Under the pieces are notes generated by a model, which saw only the letters and a program-made list of their open reading frames with translations, made no database searches and had not been told where the DNA came from. Positions 1 through 20,100 of a DNA stretch of 64,000 nucleotides are shown here, piece after piece. Each line of letters begins with the position of its first letter. Within the stretch, counting starts at the first letter, position 1. The translations under genes and the position numbers were made by a program. The stretch is from Siniperca chuatsi. Taxonomy: Eukaryota; Chordata; Actinopteri; Centrarchiformes; Sinipercidae. The stretch spans positions 15,820,001 to 15,884,000 of the forward strand of contig NC_058047.1 of the NCBI RefSeq assembly GCF_020085105.1, written 5' to 3'.

Positions 1-88
1 GTTCTCATGTGTTCAACTTTTCTATTCCTGTGTGCATTTAGCCTTATAGAAAGAAGGAGATTGTAGGTCTGATGTGATTTGTCTCTTA

Positions 89-1133
<1,045 letters not shown>

Positions 1134-1649
1134 GATTCCTGCTAGTCTGCTTGGGGTGATTTATCTGTAGAAAAGCAAACACACATTAACAAAAAATGTT
1201 TAACGTGCTGATACATGATATGAGTCAGAAAACCTAAATCAACCAAGACTCCCTCTCAAAAACTACACCTATTCCTTTGTTCCTTTCTTATGATAAACAG
1301 TTATTTAAAGAATCCTTTGAATCCTACACAGAAACAATATCCTAGTCACACATTTTCAAGAACTGTGACTATCCAATACAGAGCAAAATATCTGATATTA
1401 GCCAGATCACTTATAATATTTCTCACCTAAGGGAAATTCCTTTTAAAACGTTGATTTGAAAAGAAAACGATAAGTTAAATAACAGTAGCACAGCCGTATG
1501 AAAACATCCCATGCTTTGTCATGTATAAGTAAGTTTTCCTACATGTTTTGGGAAAAATAAAACTTCAGTATTGTAACAGAATGAATGGATAACAATACTG
1601 TTTCAACAGCTAGGCGTTAAAGGGCGTTGTTGTGTTGTGACTATGAGAC

Positions 1650-2200
1650 ATCTTTGACCAAAGTGACAGTGACCAATGGCGGCTGCTGGCCAGTGTTACA
1701 CATGGATGTGTTACGGGAATCCTGCTCGTAGCTTCCCAGAATAGATCACCAGCAGCAGAAACATCACAAACAAAGCGCCGCCGCCCCGTTGTACAAATTA
1801 CAAGAGAAACGGGACAACGACTGAAAGCTGCAACAATGTTAGCTGAGCTTAATTACGGTTGCTAACTCGTCCGTATGAGTGGTGTTATGTGTCGGTGAGA
1901 GCTGGGGCTGGTTAGCGCCCCGTGTATTGACAAGCGGGGATAATTTGCGTCGGATGCGATTTAACGAGCGACACATGATTCAAACGGCCAGATATTCCGA
2001 CACAGAGGTCGATAGAAAGATCTCAGAGAAATATTACAAGCTTTTACTTCCGTCTATTATTACAGAAATAAACTTTATCACTTCAGCTCACCGCTTTTCG
2101 TCCCCAAAATGCGCATAAACGATCCCTCGGCTTCTCCTGCTGCCCCAAAGTGTTGCTATGCACTTTGCGCAGGCGCACAGCTCTTCCATGAACTACCCCT
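1650..2200 (-). promoter_or_regulatory. prrg1: Probable prrg1 promoter / noncoding first exon region
   Basis: This is a CpG- and GC-enriched island in AT-rich surroundings, upstream of the spliced prrg1 start. It contains TGCGCAGGCGCA at 2166-2177, a good match to the NRF1 consensus, and GC-rich tracts around 1763-1790. The transcription start and first-exon borders are not fixed by the sequence. Confidence 0.4.
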
Positions 2201-4849
2201 TCCCGAGTTAAAGGGACAGTCCAGATATCGACACAGTGTACAGACCACAATCATTACAACTAACATAATAACTTCATATAGCACAAATAACGGAATTCAA
2301 ACAATCCTAGTAATAATTTGAGTGCATGCTAATTAAGAAGAATAGTTAACACCAGCATTGCTCCAAATTGAAATGTTAAGAATTTAAATTAAATGGGAAG
2401 AGTTCATACTTTGTGTTTTGTGACCACCAGAAGTTACTCTTTACTGTATTTACTGTGTATTAATTTAAACTGTGCACAATATCAACATATCTCATGAACT
2501 TTAAATAAAAACAGATGATGTAAAATATCTCTACAACTCAGATCAGATTTCAGTTCCTTTTTCTGGATCTGACTGATGTACATATTTCCACCAAATTTTA
2601 TTTCTTTTGTCTGGTTTAAATTTAAATCGAAATAATCAATTAAATCAAATTCAGTTGTTTTTATGTCTTTCTTTTCCTGTTTTACCTGTGGCACTTTAAT
2701 AAGTAACTGAATCTTCTCCTTTGTTGGGATTGTGTTTTATAGTAGTTTTTTTTTTAAATGCACTGAATTGTATAAGAAAAAATATCTTTATTTCATGTTT
2801 GCTATTTTCATTTTCAGAACAATTGATTTCCTCAGAAATATAAACACGAAATTAAGTCAGAAATATACATGTTTTAGATTATATTATGCTTGTATTAGAT
2901 TAGATTAGATGTAGGCCTAATTATTCATTACTAAACATGTACGTGTTGGTAGTCGACTCACATTTCTCTTTGCTCACATAAATTAATCAGCTTGTGGTGC
3001 TCTAGTGCCAGTTATTGATGGCAGAGGAAGAGACAATAGTTATCCATTTGTTTCCACACTTTTTAACTTTTGCTTAATGTCCTGTCTGTCAGTCGATTTG
3101 TAGATTGAAATCTAAGCAGTGACATTTTGTACCTCACACATGCAATCAAATATGTGCACAGCAACTCCCCAGTTGAGTTTTGCTATTAGACCAGGACTGC
3201 GTGTGTGTGTGTGTTCCTGCTTGTACCCGCCGAGTCTGATTACAATCTGTAATCACCAGTAATCATGTTGAAAGACTTTGCCGCCAGGAACAGTTGACTT
3301 ACACTCCTGTAACTCAAAGACACACACACACACACACACACACAATCAAATCAAAACTGCTGTGAAAGAGTGAAAGAGAGATCATAATATAAACCATCAT
3401 AATATAAACCTGCCCATATAAAAGAAGTAAATCTATTCATTAGATGACCTCTATTTTCTTTAATTTAGTGGTTCCATCAACCAGCCAGTAAATTAACAAG
3501 GAGTCTAACACAGATATTAATGTAACTATGAAGTTGATTTGCTTCAAAAATGACTTGTTTGTGTGTGTGCATATATATAGTTGTGTGTGGAGGTTGGCAA
3601 GTGTGTGTGTTAATCAATATGAATTCATTTCCAAGATTCTCCCCTAAGGACAAAGGATTAGCTAAGTTCAATTAGTAAAAAAAATGAGCAGTGTAAGCTT
3701 CCCTCAGCACAGGGTGTGCGTGTGTGTGCGCATGTGTGTGTGAGAGACATACAGACAGAAAATGGGGTGTTAAACAAAGTGTTACCTAAAGAGATGGAGG
3801 AGATAAAGAGAAGTAGGTTAGTCAATAAGTTAAATGAGGAAACATTCTAAATTACTTGTCTGAAAATACATTTTTATTTCTGGATGTTTTGCCTCATGAT
3901 GCATATTTGGTGGCTGCATTTTGGCAATATTCCACATACATTTTACTTTTCACCCCAAATTACAGCAGCAACAGCATCTGCACCATCACAATTTAAAGAC
4001 AGTCATATTAGCACTGTTTTGGGCACCACAATATCCACTGACAGAGACTCGTACTGTGGCATTAAATCAACTGAAATCAAGAATAAGTTTTAATAAAACA
4101 TAATGCAAAGTCAACACAGCCATCATGCAGGTTTTGTATAGGCTGCACATGTAATTGTGGTCAAGGAGAGATCTCATTTGCATGTGACTGGGTGATATAT
4201 AATATTTAAAAGGAAAATGCACCCGTTGATACATGTGTCACTTTGTGATGTTCAGAGCATTCCAGCTAATAGTATAGTGATGAAGTTTTGTAATTTATAT
4301 CTTTAAGTGCCCCCATTTTCCATCAAGCTGTATCTACTTCACTTCAGTTAGTGGTGTCTTCACTTCCCAGAATGCCTTTTGAAAATCACAGACAATAGGC
4401 TTGTAGGAAAATAGCTTTTTTTACAGGTGAAAAAAAAGAAAATGTTAAGTGTTTGCCTTTCATGGCTAACTTATCAGTCACTCTTGTGAACGTTAAGGAA
4501 TATGGATTCTTTTTGGAGAAAAAAGGGGGGGATTAAAGTTCATATAAAAAAATATGCAAGTGTGCAATGTCTTTTGCATTATATTCTGGTCTATTGAGCC
4601 TGGTTGAAAGTTGTGGAATTAGCATTTCTGCTTATTGGAACCCTACAAAGAAGTAGACTGTAACGCATTTCTGTTATCCACTTCCACAGCACTTACATTG
4701 TGTAAATCTGATTGGTTGTCAAAGGAGCATAACCACCATAATAACCACTGACCACAAATGAAAAGCCACAGACCTCACAGACCTGTTTCTATTGCCTACA
4801 CTGTTATTCTTTTTTACTCTTATATCAGTGAATATGAGGACTAACAGAC
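2201..4849. other. Intergenic region between prrg1 and tmem47
   Basis: This is AT-rich DNA between two divergent genes. It has a CA dinucleotide run at 3320-3344 and short TG-rich stretches near 3555 and 3715. I recognise no exon, RNA gene or mobile element. Confidence 0.5.
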
Positions 4850-10494
<5,645 letters not shown>

Positions 10495-12005
10495 AATATG
10501 TGAGACAACAAGAGAAACTGAGACTCTCTGTTTCACCCAGTGTCCTCTAAGTAATAGGACCTTTCTGTCCGTTACACAGTGCACAACCACAGAATAGAAA
10601 AATAGGAAAAACAAACACTTATTGTTAGTTTCAGGACTGGAAAATGAGCTCTTCCATTTGATACTGTGAACTTATTGTCTCAAACACTATCCTTACTCAT
10701 TGGACCGAAGCCAGTGCTCTTAGAAGTTTTGGCAGCATACTTGGCTGTGAAAAAGAAATCCAAACCAGCTAGTTTAATTTGGGAGAGAATGCCACCACTC
10801 AGATAAGTCTGTGTTCCCTTTAAGAGGAACTCCAGTAGGTCTTAGATTTGGGCAGAAAATCTGGAGGGAACAGATGGATTGACTGACCCCATACCAGGAC
10901 GAATTGGTGGGCTAATTAACCAATCAGAGTAGAGAAGGCAAAGAACGATGTAAACTCAGGCCAGGGGAGTAACAGATCCAGGGAGGAAAATATCCTATTG
11001 AAGTGATATCCTTAGGATGACAAAGTGAGGAAGACAGGGCACAGCTAAGGAAATGTGACATGCTACATTTCCCCAGAGATACATTACATCTGGATCTTGG
11101 CCTAGCCTTCTTCCTTCAGTAGAGTATAATAGATTGGTGAAAGCATGTCATAAAGCTTAAAGGACCGGCCTATTTGAATCTATTTAAAGGGTCAGAGATA
11201 TTGATAATAAACAGAAGCTACCTAAGACAGTAAAAAATATTCCACAGCCACCTTCTAAATATCATCATGCTGGTGAGAGGAGCATTTACTGGTTAATGAA
11301 TAGCCACATGTAAAAAGTGGTAAAACCTTTGGCTGCTATTGTAAACCTGCAGCATAACCCATTATACTTGCTTTTTGATCAAATTGTTGTATTATATGTA
11401 AGTATGTGCAGTAAGCATAATAAAGTAATATTCATTTCTAGAAGACCAGTGGGAAGGAAGATGGCAAATGACCATGTCTGCTGAGTGTGTGCGCATGTCT
11501 GCGTGATCATACCACCCCGCATGTGCTTACACACCTCCTCATGTGATGCCTCCTTATCTTCTCACCCTGTGGGAAATGGAAATACTCTCAGTAGAGTAAG
11601 CACCAATAAGAGTATAACAGTAGATTTTTCTGCTTCAGATAGGGAGAGGCTGTAGCAGAAAAGCTTTGCATGCAAGTTAAGGTCCATGATAAAGTACTTT
11701 AGGAGATGCCAGAGTACAATGTGCTGTGCATGAGTAGCGTTAAGAGGACTATGGGATCAATCAAGAAGAAAACGGAAAGTTTCAAACCTGAAGGAGGACA
11801 GTGTGGTCACAAGGTGAGACCTGCACTCATCTGCTCTGGTAAAAAAACGCCTTCTCAAACCTCATTCAAGGTGGCCAGAAACTTCTCCAAATCTCTCTTG
11901 CAACATTAGTGAAAGTGAGTGAGTGTGTGCATGCCACTGCCATTTGCTGCTGTGTTTCTGATTCCCACTGGTTGAACTAACATAATAAAAAAAATGTACT
12001 GGGAA
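10495..12005 (+). other. tmem47: tmem47 3' UTR with two candidate poly(A) signals
   Basis: Sequence after the stop codon with no further recognisable exon. AATAAA occurs at 11419-11424 and 11984-11989, so a short and a long 3' UTR are possible. The downstream one lies only about 120 bp from the opposing tab3 signal, so the two transcripts end tail to tail. End points are inferred from signals only. Confidence 0.5.
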
Positions 12006-12110
12006 AAAAAGGTGTGTTTGGTTCATTTGGGAAAAAGGACCATCTGTGAATTATGACAAACTATGCAGACATGCCAGCTGTGCATGGTCAAGTCACATAG
12101 AATCAGCTCC

Positions 12111-12116
12111 TTTATT
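12111..12116 (-). terminator. tab3: Candidate tab3 polyadenylation signal
   Basis: TTTATT on the plus strand reads AATAAA on the minus strand, about 690 bp after the tab3 stop codon. The stretch 12117-12808 is therefore read as tab3 3' UTR. It contains no other recognised feature. Confidence 0.55.
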
Positions 12117-12808
12117 AAGTACAGCAAGTTGAGGCATTTGCACAGGAAATCAACATCTTTTGAACACATAATACAGGGTGGCATAATATGCATATAAGTA
12201 CCAGGAATATACTCATATGCAAATGTCTTTAGTGTTCTTCTTTCAGTGAAATGAGCTCTAATACAGAGCTAGATACAGTGTACAGTCTACAATTCGCATT
12301 AGTCAGAACGTATATACCATTGCTTTCTTTATATTCCACTGTCAGAGGGGGAGTTACAGGTCCTGGATTAAAGTGGATGTGCCTCCATTTTGAGTTCAGG
12401 AATGGGCAGTTTGTGTAAACAGGGCAGTCACTCATTCTGCATGGAATGTTCTCTAGGTAAATCGTAGGTCCTCCTCCTCCTCAATCGCTTTGACCCTTCT
12501 GAAGCCCCGTCCCACCCACTGCCAGAGTCGCAGTGTGTCACTCCCTCTTTTATACATGTGACACAAGAAGAGTCTCCAACTGTCCTAAAAAAAGAATCAT
12601 CATCCGTCAATGGAAATAAGGGTCAAAGTGCACAGGAGTAGTAGATGGGAGCAGGATAAGTGGACAGAGAGGGATAGTGGCTCTTCCTCAGCAGGTAAGA
12701 GGGGCTTATATATTGATTGACAGGGGAAGACCTCTAGGCAGATTCTGAATGTGGGGCTTATACTATCCAAGGATTGGCAGGGGTAGGCAATACAGCACAG
12801 CGCTAAGC

Positions 12809-15800
12809 TCAGGTGTAGCGCGGCATCTCGCACTGTTCACAGCGGTTGAGTGCAGGGTGATTGAGGAAGGTGCAGCTTTCACAGTTCCACTGGGCGCCTT
12901 CGAAGTCCTCGTCCCTCTGGGGCCCCGGCACTGGCTTGGAGCCCTGCTCCCCTTCTAACAAAAACAAGAGAGAGAAGCAGTATATTGAAAAAGGCTGTTT
13001 ATTCATGTGATAAAGTGCATAATGCAACAACAATTTAAGTGTCATCAATTCAGGGCTGGAATTAACCACTCAGACATGTGTGAGGCATGTATTCAAGCAT
13101 TAACCATTCAGTATAAATGTTGATAGACATGGGTATTCACTAAATAGCAAGGTTTCTCATCTAGTTTCCATGCCAACAGATTTGTGGAGATCAACACAGA
13201 CCAAATGAAGTTAAGCTTTTAGTCTCGGCTTTCAAACAAAAATGTCCAGAATCTTCAATGTGCTAGAAGCCAAATAAGACAAATATGTGAGTAATTACTT
13301 CAGTGGTCTTGCACTGAAATCTGTATCTTGGCAACAGTATTAACATGTGATTTTACCCTGTAGAACATTTATTTTTCTTCTCTTCTTATGGAAATGTCTT
13401 ATGTATCACTTATGTTCATAAAACTACGTTGGAAGATTCTCACCTTTCTTCCCAGGTTTGGGCGGAACTACTGGACCAGGCTGAATGTTGTCATAAAAGT
13501 TGTTCATTGCTTTTGGGTCAAACTTCCCTGTGGAAGAAAGCAGAAACCAGATAGAGACGTTTGTTTAGAAGTGCCCATCCCAACCAGAGGTCCAATCAGT
13601 TTCCAGCCATTCTCTTTGAGCCTCTTGACTCGACTGCTGTGTTCAGACCGACGATAACAGCCTCCTCATTCATTGCAACGCAGAGGACTCCAGCAAAAAC
13701 AGAATGCAGGGTCGACAGGCAAAAAAGCTGCACCTTGCTCATCTTTTGTAATAAAACATTAACTGGCTACGTACTACATTGGCAAATCAAATTAAAGCAA
13801 GTGCACACATTAGACTTATTTGTAACAGCGCAATCCTACGGTTTATCTCAGGATCGTCATGACAGAGTTTGGTAAAAGAACTGTTGCTGTGATAACTTTC
13901 CAGAGTTGTAAAATGATGTCTCATAGTATTATAAACCACTATGCAGTGTTTTTGGCATCTAAAAAGCCTTAAAATGAATGGTTCCATTACTCAAAACTGA
14001 CCATCCTGGATTGTATTTAAACATCTCAGTGGCACCCGAAGCAACATGCCCCAACCAATGCAGCCTCTTGTGTTTTATTCATGCAGCGCTTAATTTGGTC
14101 TGAACAGCCACTAGTGCAATCACCGATGCCACAATAAATAAGCCAATTCAAGCAATATTCACAAATTTACAGGATTTTGCCGAAAGATTGTGCCTTGCTC
14201 TTTCTGGCATGTCGTCACTTGGACACGAGAGACGCATTTTGAAGTTAACTGCAACATGAACTAAGGAACTCTTTCTTGAGTGTTTATATAACCAATGGGG
14301 TGCTTTTTCCAAATCAGATTTATGACACAATTATCAACATGGGTTTTTATTGTCTACTTAGAGTAGGCTACACATACTTATATCAGCATCACAAAGAAAT
14401 ATAGGCCTAACAGCTACAGGCTTACAGTCAGATGTTAACTTGTTTTACTGATTTATTTTTACAACTAGATGGAATTTTCTGCAGGCAAAGTTCTCTAACT
14501 CAATAAGCTGCTTTGTGAGTGTAAGAAAGCTGGGCTTCAAGAAGCACGCAAAGATCACTCACACAAGTTATGAATTTACACTGGCCATTTGTCACAACAA
14601 AGACCACAATTAATACAATTTTTCAGAGCCCTATAACAACATCCAACTGTGAATTTTGGCCATTCAAGAAACTGGTCACAGACCCAAATACTACTCTACT
14701 TCCTGTGTACTCGTGTCTCTCTTTTCATTTTATCTTCCTTGTCTGGTTTTATTTCTTTTTGTAAAGCACTTTGTAACATTGTTAAGAAAAGTGCTAAATA
14801 AATAAAGTTTATTATTATATTATCAAATTTCAAATATTTTACAATCCACCAAAAACAAACAGCAGCTTTTTTGCTGTAAATTTAGATTTATTCATTGACA
14901 GAGCAGGCCATCTACACAGAGTTTGAGAAGGGCAGCGTTCAAAGGCTCAGAAGAGAGACATTGTACCTGCTGCCCAGGTGCTTCACCATTCACAGCTTTA
15001 TGAAGGAATGGCAAGTGTTAAAAACAACATACATGAAATCTCGGCCAGTGTTTGCCAAAAGGCATTTGGAAGACTGAAACAAAGCAGAAGAATGCTCCAG
15101 GAATTTTCCAGGGAGTCCGCGGCCCAAATGTTGAGTGGCACTGGGCTGATTGCAAGTAAATTGGTCACACTCTTGAGAATGCTGTCAGTTAGACTGTTTC
15201 AGCCTCCAAAAATACCACTAATGGTAAATATATAAAGCATTGCAACTAACGTCCACACACTGTGATTAGGGCACTGCTGTTATCAATTACGTAATCAACA
15301 AGGATCACGTACCAGCCAGACACTGTGCACGAGCCCAATGAGGGTCAACCTTGGATCGGCCCGGGTCCTGTCACAGACCAGCCGGTCATTTTAGAACGCT
15401 GCATCTGTATGCAGTGTGATGGAGCCTCATCAATCACTTTGGACCCAACTTTGTCTGCTTCTGGGCTGGGCTCTTTCAAGATCAATGCTTTCAAATAAAT
15501 CAGAGACACACTTCAAAGGTTTATGTGTAGGAATGTGCATTTATGTGTGTGTGTGTGGGGCGTGTGTATGTGTATGTATACCTCTAGACTGCAGTAGATC
15601 TGTCTCCTTCAGGGTACAGTCGATATCAATCTGAAGCTGTCTGTTCAGACTCCGCAATCGGGTCATCTCCTCAGGCTGCAGCCAGTGCAAACACACAACC
15701 CAGTTAGATTGGACAAAAATAGACAACCAAATATTCCCCATCCCTCCTTCCAAATGTCTTCTTACAGGTTTTACAAATCACTTTGTGTGATACAATAGTG

Positions 15801-18800
15801 CAATCTGTCTTATTATTATTGCTGCATTTTAGCCGCACCTGGACTACTAAGTTAAGTAAAGTTTGATTGTTTTTAAGATCAATTTTATTCCTTTTCTGCC
15901 TTTTAAAAACAGCACACGACTAAGTCCAAACACAGAATGTCAGTTACAATGTAGCTGCTATAGCCTACTGAGCCTTCACGACTATGGGATAAACATAGTC
16001 TAAAATATTGTGAATCCTGAACTAGTGAAATCACTAACAATTTCATCACCATTCGTGACCACGTGAAAAAGTATAAAAATATTTGTGGTGACATAAAATT
16101 GTGAAGAGCAAACAATGTTTGAGTCCAACTACATGTTCAGTCCTTACTCTGGGTATAAGACTGGTGGAGTTGACTCGTCGAAAGCGTCTTTGAAGGGCAT
16201 CATATTCCATATTGTTGACATCAGACTTCAGTTGCTCTAGTTTCTGCTTCTCCAGCAGCAGCTCCTTCAGTAGACGTTCCATCCTGGCCCGCTGGTGGAG
16301 CAGGAGAGCTGGAGGGAAATACACCAAACACAATATGTAAAACCTTCTATCACTTTAGTTCTCTGTTACTACTTCATACCAACATACAAGCCCAACACTG
16401 CCATTAAGGTACAGGGGCTGAACAATCTAATAAAACACATTTCATGAAAAACATTAAAAAAGGCAGCAACACAGACAAATCATGAAATATAAAGCTTAAC
16501 TTGAAGTATGTCGGCTTTTAAAGAACACTGACCATCAACAGTTTACAGTATATAGCACAAGACAACTAAAAGTTTAAAGAGTACAAATGGAAACAAAGCA
16601 GTTGCACAAACTACTTTGTTTTATATGGCTGTGGGGAAAGTCTCAAATATGATAGCAATGCCAATAAGAAAGCAGCTAAACACCACAAAATGATGGTCAC
16701 TTATCACTTAATCAACACTGTCACAGAAATTTTAAATGTAACAAAGTTGGCATGTGAGGATTACTGCAAATCACGCTAGCAACACCTTCTATCAATGACA
16801 AGCACACAATAATGCAGTATATAACTGAATAAGAAGTTGGATCTTATCCAAAATCTTTGATGGTGAGAGATCTTAAATATTTGCAAATATAGTGTATTGT
16901 ATGAACACGAATACGAATATGAAAATGTAAGATTTTGGTTTACAGTGTAATCCTTGAAATCAGTTAGGTTAAAATTAGTTTGAGGTTTTTTTAATATGCA
17001 TTTTTGGTATTTTTACCATTTTATTAGTGACAGTGTAGATATATGAAGTAAACATGGGGACAAAGAGGGGTATGACAAGCAACAAATACACACAGCTGGA
17101 ATCAAACCAGGGACATTGTGGTTATATGGTCCACATCTTAAACAACAATACACAAAATTATTATCAAATCCAAAGATGATATGCACCTATAAACACTGCT
17201 CAACAGTGGTTTCATGAACACCAGGAAGTCAAATGTCTTATAAGAAGAGATCAGCTATTCTCAGGCTAAAGGCTGGTGACAGAAAGTCACACACATGCAG
17301 AGCAATAGAGAGAAAAAACAAGAATCCCTTACCTTGTGTGTAGGCATAGTCATCAGAGCCCGAGCTTGAACGTCGAGGCATGTGCTGAAACTGACTGGCA
17401 ACGTTCCCCGGTAGAGCAGAAATGGGAAGGATGGGTGGAGGGGCAGCGTTGTGCTCCCCTTGGTCTACTATGTTGAGAAGTGACTCTGCTTCGGCCACAG
17501 GAGGTGAGCTGGGTGGTCTCTGAGCCTGGCCTCCTGGGGAAACTTTGATTTTGAAGGTGTAGGCTGACTGGCCCGGCTGAGGAGAGGAGGCAGGCCGAGG
17601 TCTTGCAGGGCCCTGATGCTGCAGGTACATCCCAGGGTGGAAGGTTGCCTGGCCCGGAGGCCCACTCATAGTGATACCCCTTGAAGGGGAGCTGGGCGAG
17701 GGGCTGGTGGCCATGTAAAGCGCTCCTTGGGGGTGGGGGTTGTGTACAGGAGAGTTGCTGCGAGGTCGTGGACCCTCCAGGGTAATCTCTATCTGGTTCT
17801 TGAGGGAGCTTTTTGTGTTGTAGGGCCTGTAAACTGTTGGCTGTTGCTGGGGTTGTTGCTGGTGATGGTAGGGCATGCTGGGAATGGTTGGGGAGCTAAT
17901 AGGGAGGAAGACATATTGCTGGTGCTGGGGTTGTGGCTGGGGCTGTGGTTGTGGTGGCTGGACTTGATGCTGCGGGGAGCTGTAAGGAGAGCCATATGTG
18001 GGAGTACTGTAGGGGGACTGCTGATGCTGATATACAGGTGCCCCCGAGGAGGACCAGGGCGCTGGCTGTGGGCTCTGGGAGGGTGAGGGTCGAATATAAA
18101 GGGTGGTGTTGGTACTGTTAGTATAGTGCCCGGGAGGGATCTGCAGAGCCTGTGGGACATTGGGTATGCTTTGTGAAAGTGTGACTGTTATAGGGTTCAT
18201 AGTGTAACGTGGGACAGGGGCGTATGTGGGAGACATGCCCTGAATTGTGGGTGGAGGGGTGGGAGTGCTAGCAGACCGGCTCTGATCGTTCATGAAGAAA
18301 GGATTGTAACCCGGGGAGGGGGCCATGGTGGCGGGGGCTGACAGTGGCTCAGGGTAGCTGGGCCGTTGGGGTTCGATGTGACTGTCACTGGTGCTGTGCA
18401 CTAGGGAGCGCCCTACACCTGCTGCTCCTCCATTTACCTTGCTTGCCTCTGAGCCCGGGTAGCCCAGGCTAATGTGTAGCATGTGGTTTCGGCTCAGCCG
18501 CCCCTCCTCTGGACTGTGGTGGAACTCTCCATACAGGTATCTATTACTCTCCTGAGCCAGCAGGTGGCAGCAGAGATCCAGGTTATTGTTGTTCTGAGAC
18601 AGTAACAGAGAACAGTCTCAGTCATGCAGTGTGGATCACTGTGAGTGTTTAAGTGCTCATCTTGCTGCCTTATTGTCCAGTATACATAATCATATAGGAT
18701 AATACTAGAGGTTGGATAACAAACACATAGCAAGATTTCCTAAAATAAAACAACCTTCTACCAAAGTGAATATAATAATGTCATGACAATTTTCCAACAT

Positions 18801-18982
18801 TCTCCAAACAGCTTTTCTGAGCATATGTGAGAATAAGTGTGGGTGTGTGAGAGAGAGAGGCAGAGAGAGAGAGAAAATACCTGCAGAAGGCACTGTGACA
18901 CTACCACCTCTGGGATCTCTGGGAAACGCTGCTTGAGGTCCTGCAGGATGTGGTAGTCGAGCTGAGAGCCTCCCTGCGCCAT
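12809..18982 (-). CDS. tab3: TAB3, TAK1-binding protein 3
   Basis: Six coding exons: 18881-18982, 17333-18593, 16148-16308, 15582-15675, 13444-13527 and 12809-12954. All junctions keep phase, giving 615 residues (human about 712). Residues 8-50 are the CUE domain ([19 protein letters not shown]). The large second exon is a P/Q/S-rich disordered linker. The third exon encodes the TAK1-binding coiled coil ([20 protein letters not shown]). The last exon carries the NZF zinc finger ([17 protein letters not shown]) that binds K63-linked ubiquitin. TAB3 links polyubiquitin to TAK1 (MAP3K7) activation in TNF, IL-1 and Toll signalling towards NF-kB and JNK in the cytosol. The sequences [18 protein letters not shown] and [17 protein letters not shown] favour TAB3 over TAB2. 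The linker is shorter than in mammals. Nothing is broken. Confidence 0.97.
13528..15581 (-). other. tab3: tab3 intron between the last two-but-one exons
   Basis: About 2 kb of intron. It contains one retroelement tail on the plus strand (14690-14822). The rest shows no family or exon that I recognise. Confidence 0.6.
14690..14822 (+). mobile_element. Non-LTR/SINE 3' tail (fish AAAGCACTTTGTAAC type)
   Basis: The stretch TGTAAAGCACTTTGTAACAT, then AAAAGTGCTAAATAAATAAA and a TTATTA repeat, is a very common 3' end of fish non-LTR retroelements and their SINEs. Only the tail is recognisable. The body upstream is absent or too decayed to name. Confidence 0.6.
16309..17332 (-). other. tab3: tab3 intron 2
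   Basis: A 1.0-kb intron between the linker exon and the coiled-coil exon. AT-rich, with no recognisable repeat or gene. Confidence 0.7.
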
Positions 18983-20035
18983 CCTCAGCCAACACAGAGA
19001 GTCAACGAGCCCAAAGCAGCAAATGCTGAAATAACCGATCTCGTCTCATCCCCTGAAGACGCAGAGATGACAGCCAAAACTGAAGACAACACTCAAATGT
19101 CATGGGAATGCTCGCAATAATCCTGTTAGCACTGGTGGCCTGCCAAATGTCTGTCACACACCCATTTTGTCAGCAGTAATTAAAGCGAACATTATCAATT
19201 AAATAGTCTTTGTGAGGCATGTCAACCTGAGTTTTCTAAAAGAGCATAATTTCTCCACCAAGTGAGGTGAAACAGCCGGAATATAACACACGAACACGAA
19301 GAAAACACGCCAGCGTTACTGGTATTCATTCACATTAGCATACGAGTGCTAGCAAAGTGCCTGTCAATCTGTTGTTGTTTGTTTAGCCATACTGTTGCAC
19401 CAAGCAACGACGACATACCATCGCTAGCTCGCAGGCTAGTTATAAGCATCAGTTAGCCTCCGTGCATCACTCAAACAAACAACCACACCGGTGTGCTGTG
19501 TGATAGGAAACAACATTACCATTCCTGGGAGATTGTCCGATGTTACCCGTTGCTAAATCAGCAACACAATCCCCTAAACAAGTCATCTGTTCAAATAAGA
19601 TTAACTCAATTCGTCAACTGCCTGCCAGCTAACTTGGCTATGCTAACCTTAGCTTGGTCCTGTTGGCTGGTCAGCTGTCACAAGCCTAGGTTTTGATGGA
19701 TTAGCTAGCTAACCATGCTAAAGTCAGCGAGCGTTAGCCACTAACAGCTTTATAAAACTTACCATATGTTATGAATCTCCCTCATGTCTCGGACCATAGC
19801 TGAGTCCTGAGGAGAGCTGTGATATTTCTGAAGTGATACGCCGAAATTTGTCAATTTATTGTTTTGGCTAAATAACTTGAGGTTTCGCATTCCAGCGACA
19901 GGCCCCTGCCGCTGAATTGCATACGAACAGGCTGTCTATCGCGATAATGTCAGATTTTCCCGGACCAGGAAGTTGTTCAAATCGGCTGGACCGACGCTGT
20001 CACTAGTGCGCATGTCTGTCATGGATGTACATGTG
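18983..20035 (-). promoter_or_regulatory. tab3: tab3 5' leader, first intron and promoter
   Basis: The ATG exon continues upstream to a probable acceptor (leader 18983-19025). A GTAAGT donor after position 19763 (minus strand) marks a noncoding first exon from about 19763 to 19950. Upstream lies a short CpG-containing region with an ETS-like CAGGAAGT near 19967, TCGCGA near 19940 and TGCGCATG near 20009. The region ends against a GATG repeat and the tail of an inserted LINE. The exact start site is not determined. Confidence 0.5.
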
Positions 20036-20037
20036 AC

Positions 20038-20100
20038 GATGATGATGATGATGATATTTTCTTCTTCCTCTTCTTCTTCTTCTTGTTTTACGGCGGTTGG
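20038..20100. repeat. GATG array and GAA tail at LINE 3' end
   Basis: A GAT/GATG run (20038-20054) abuts the CTT/GAA tail of the LINE (to about 20090), just upstream of tab3. The GAA part is the element's own simple-repeat tail. The GATG run may be a tail extension or a pre-existing microsatellite. Confidence 0.75.

Noticed and set aside
17727-18160. Overlapping frames on both strands within the tab3 linker exon
   Set aside because: The P/Q/S-rich TAB3 linker is GC-rich and leaves alternative frames open. Only the TAB3 frame matches a known protein.
12809-18982. Assignment to TAB2 instead of TAB3
   Set aside because: The NZF end ([13 protein letters not shown]), the [18 protein letters not shown] junction and the tmem47 neighbourhood fit TAB3 better.
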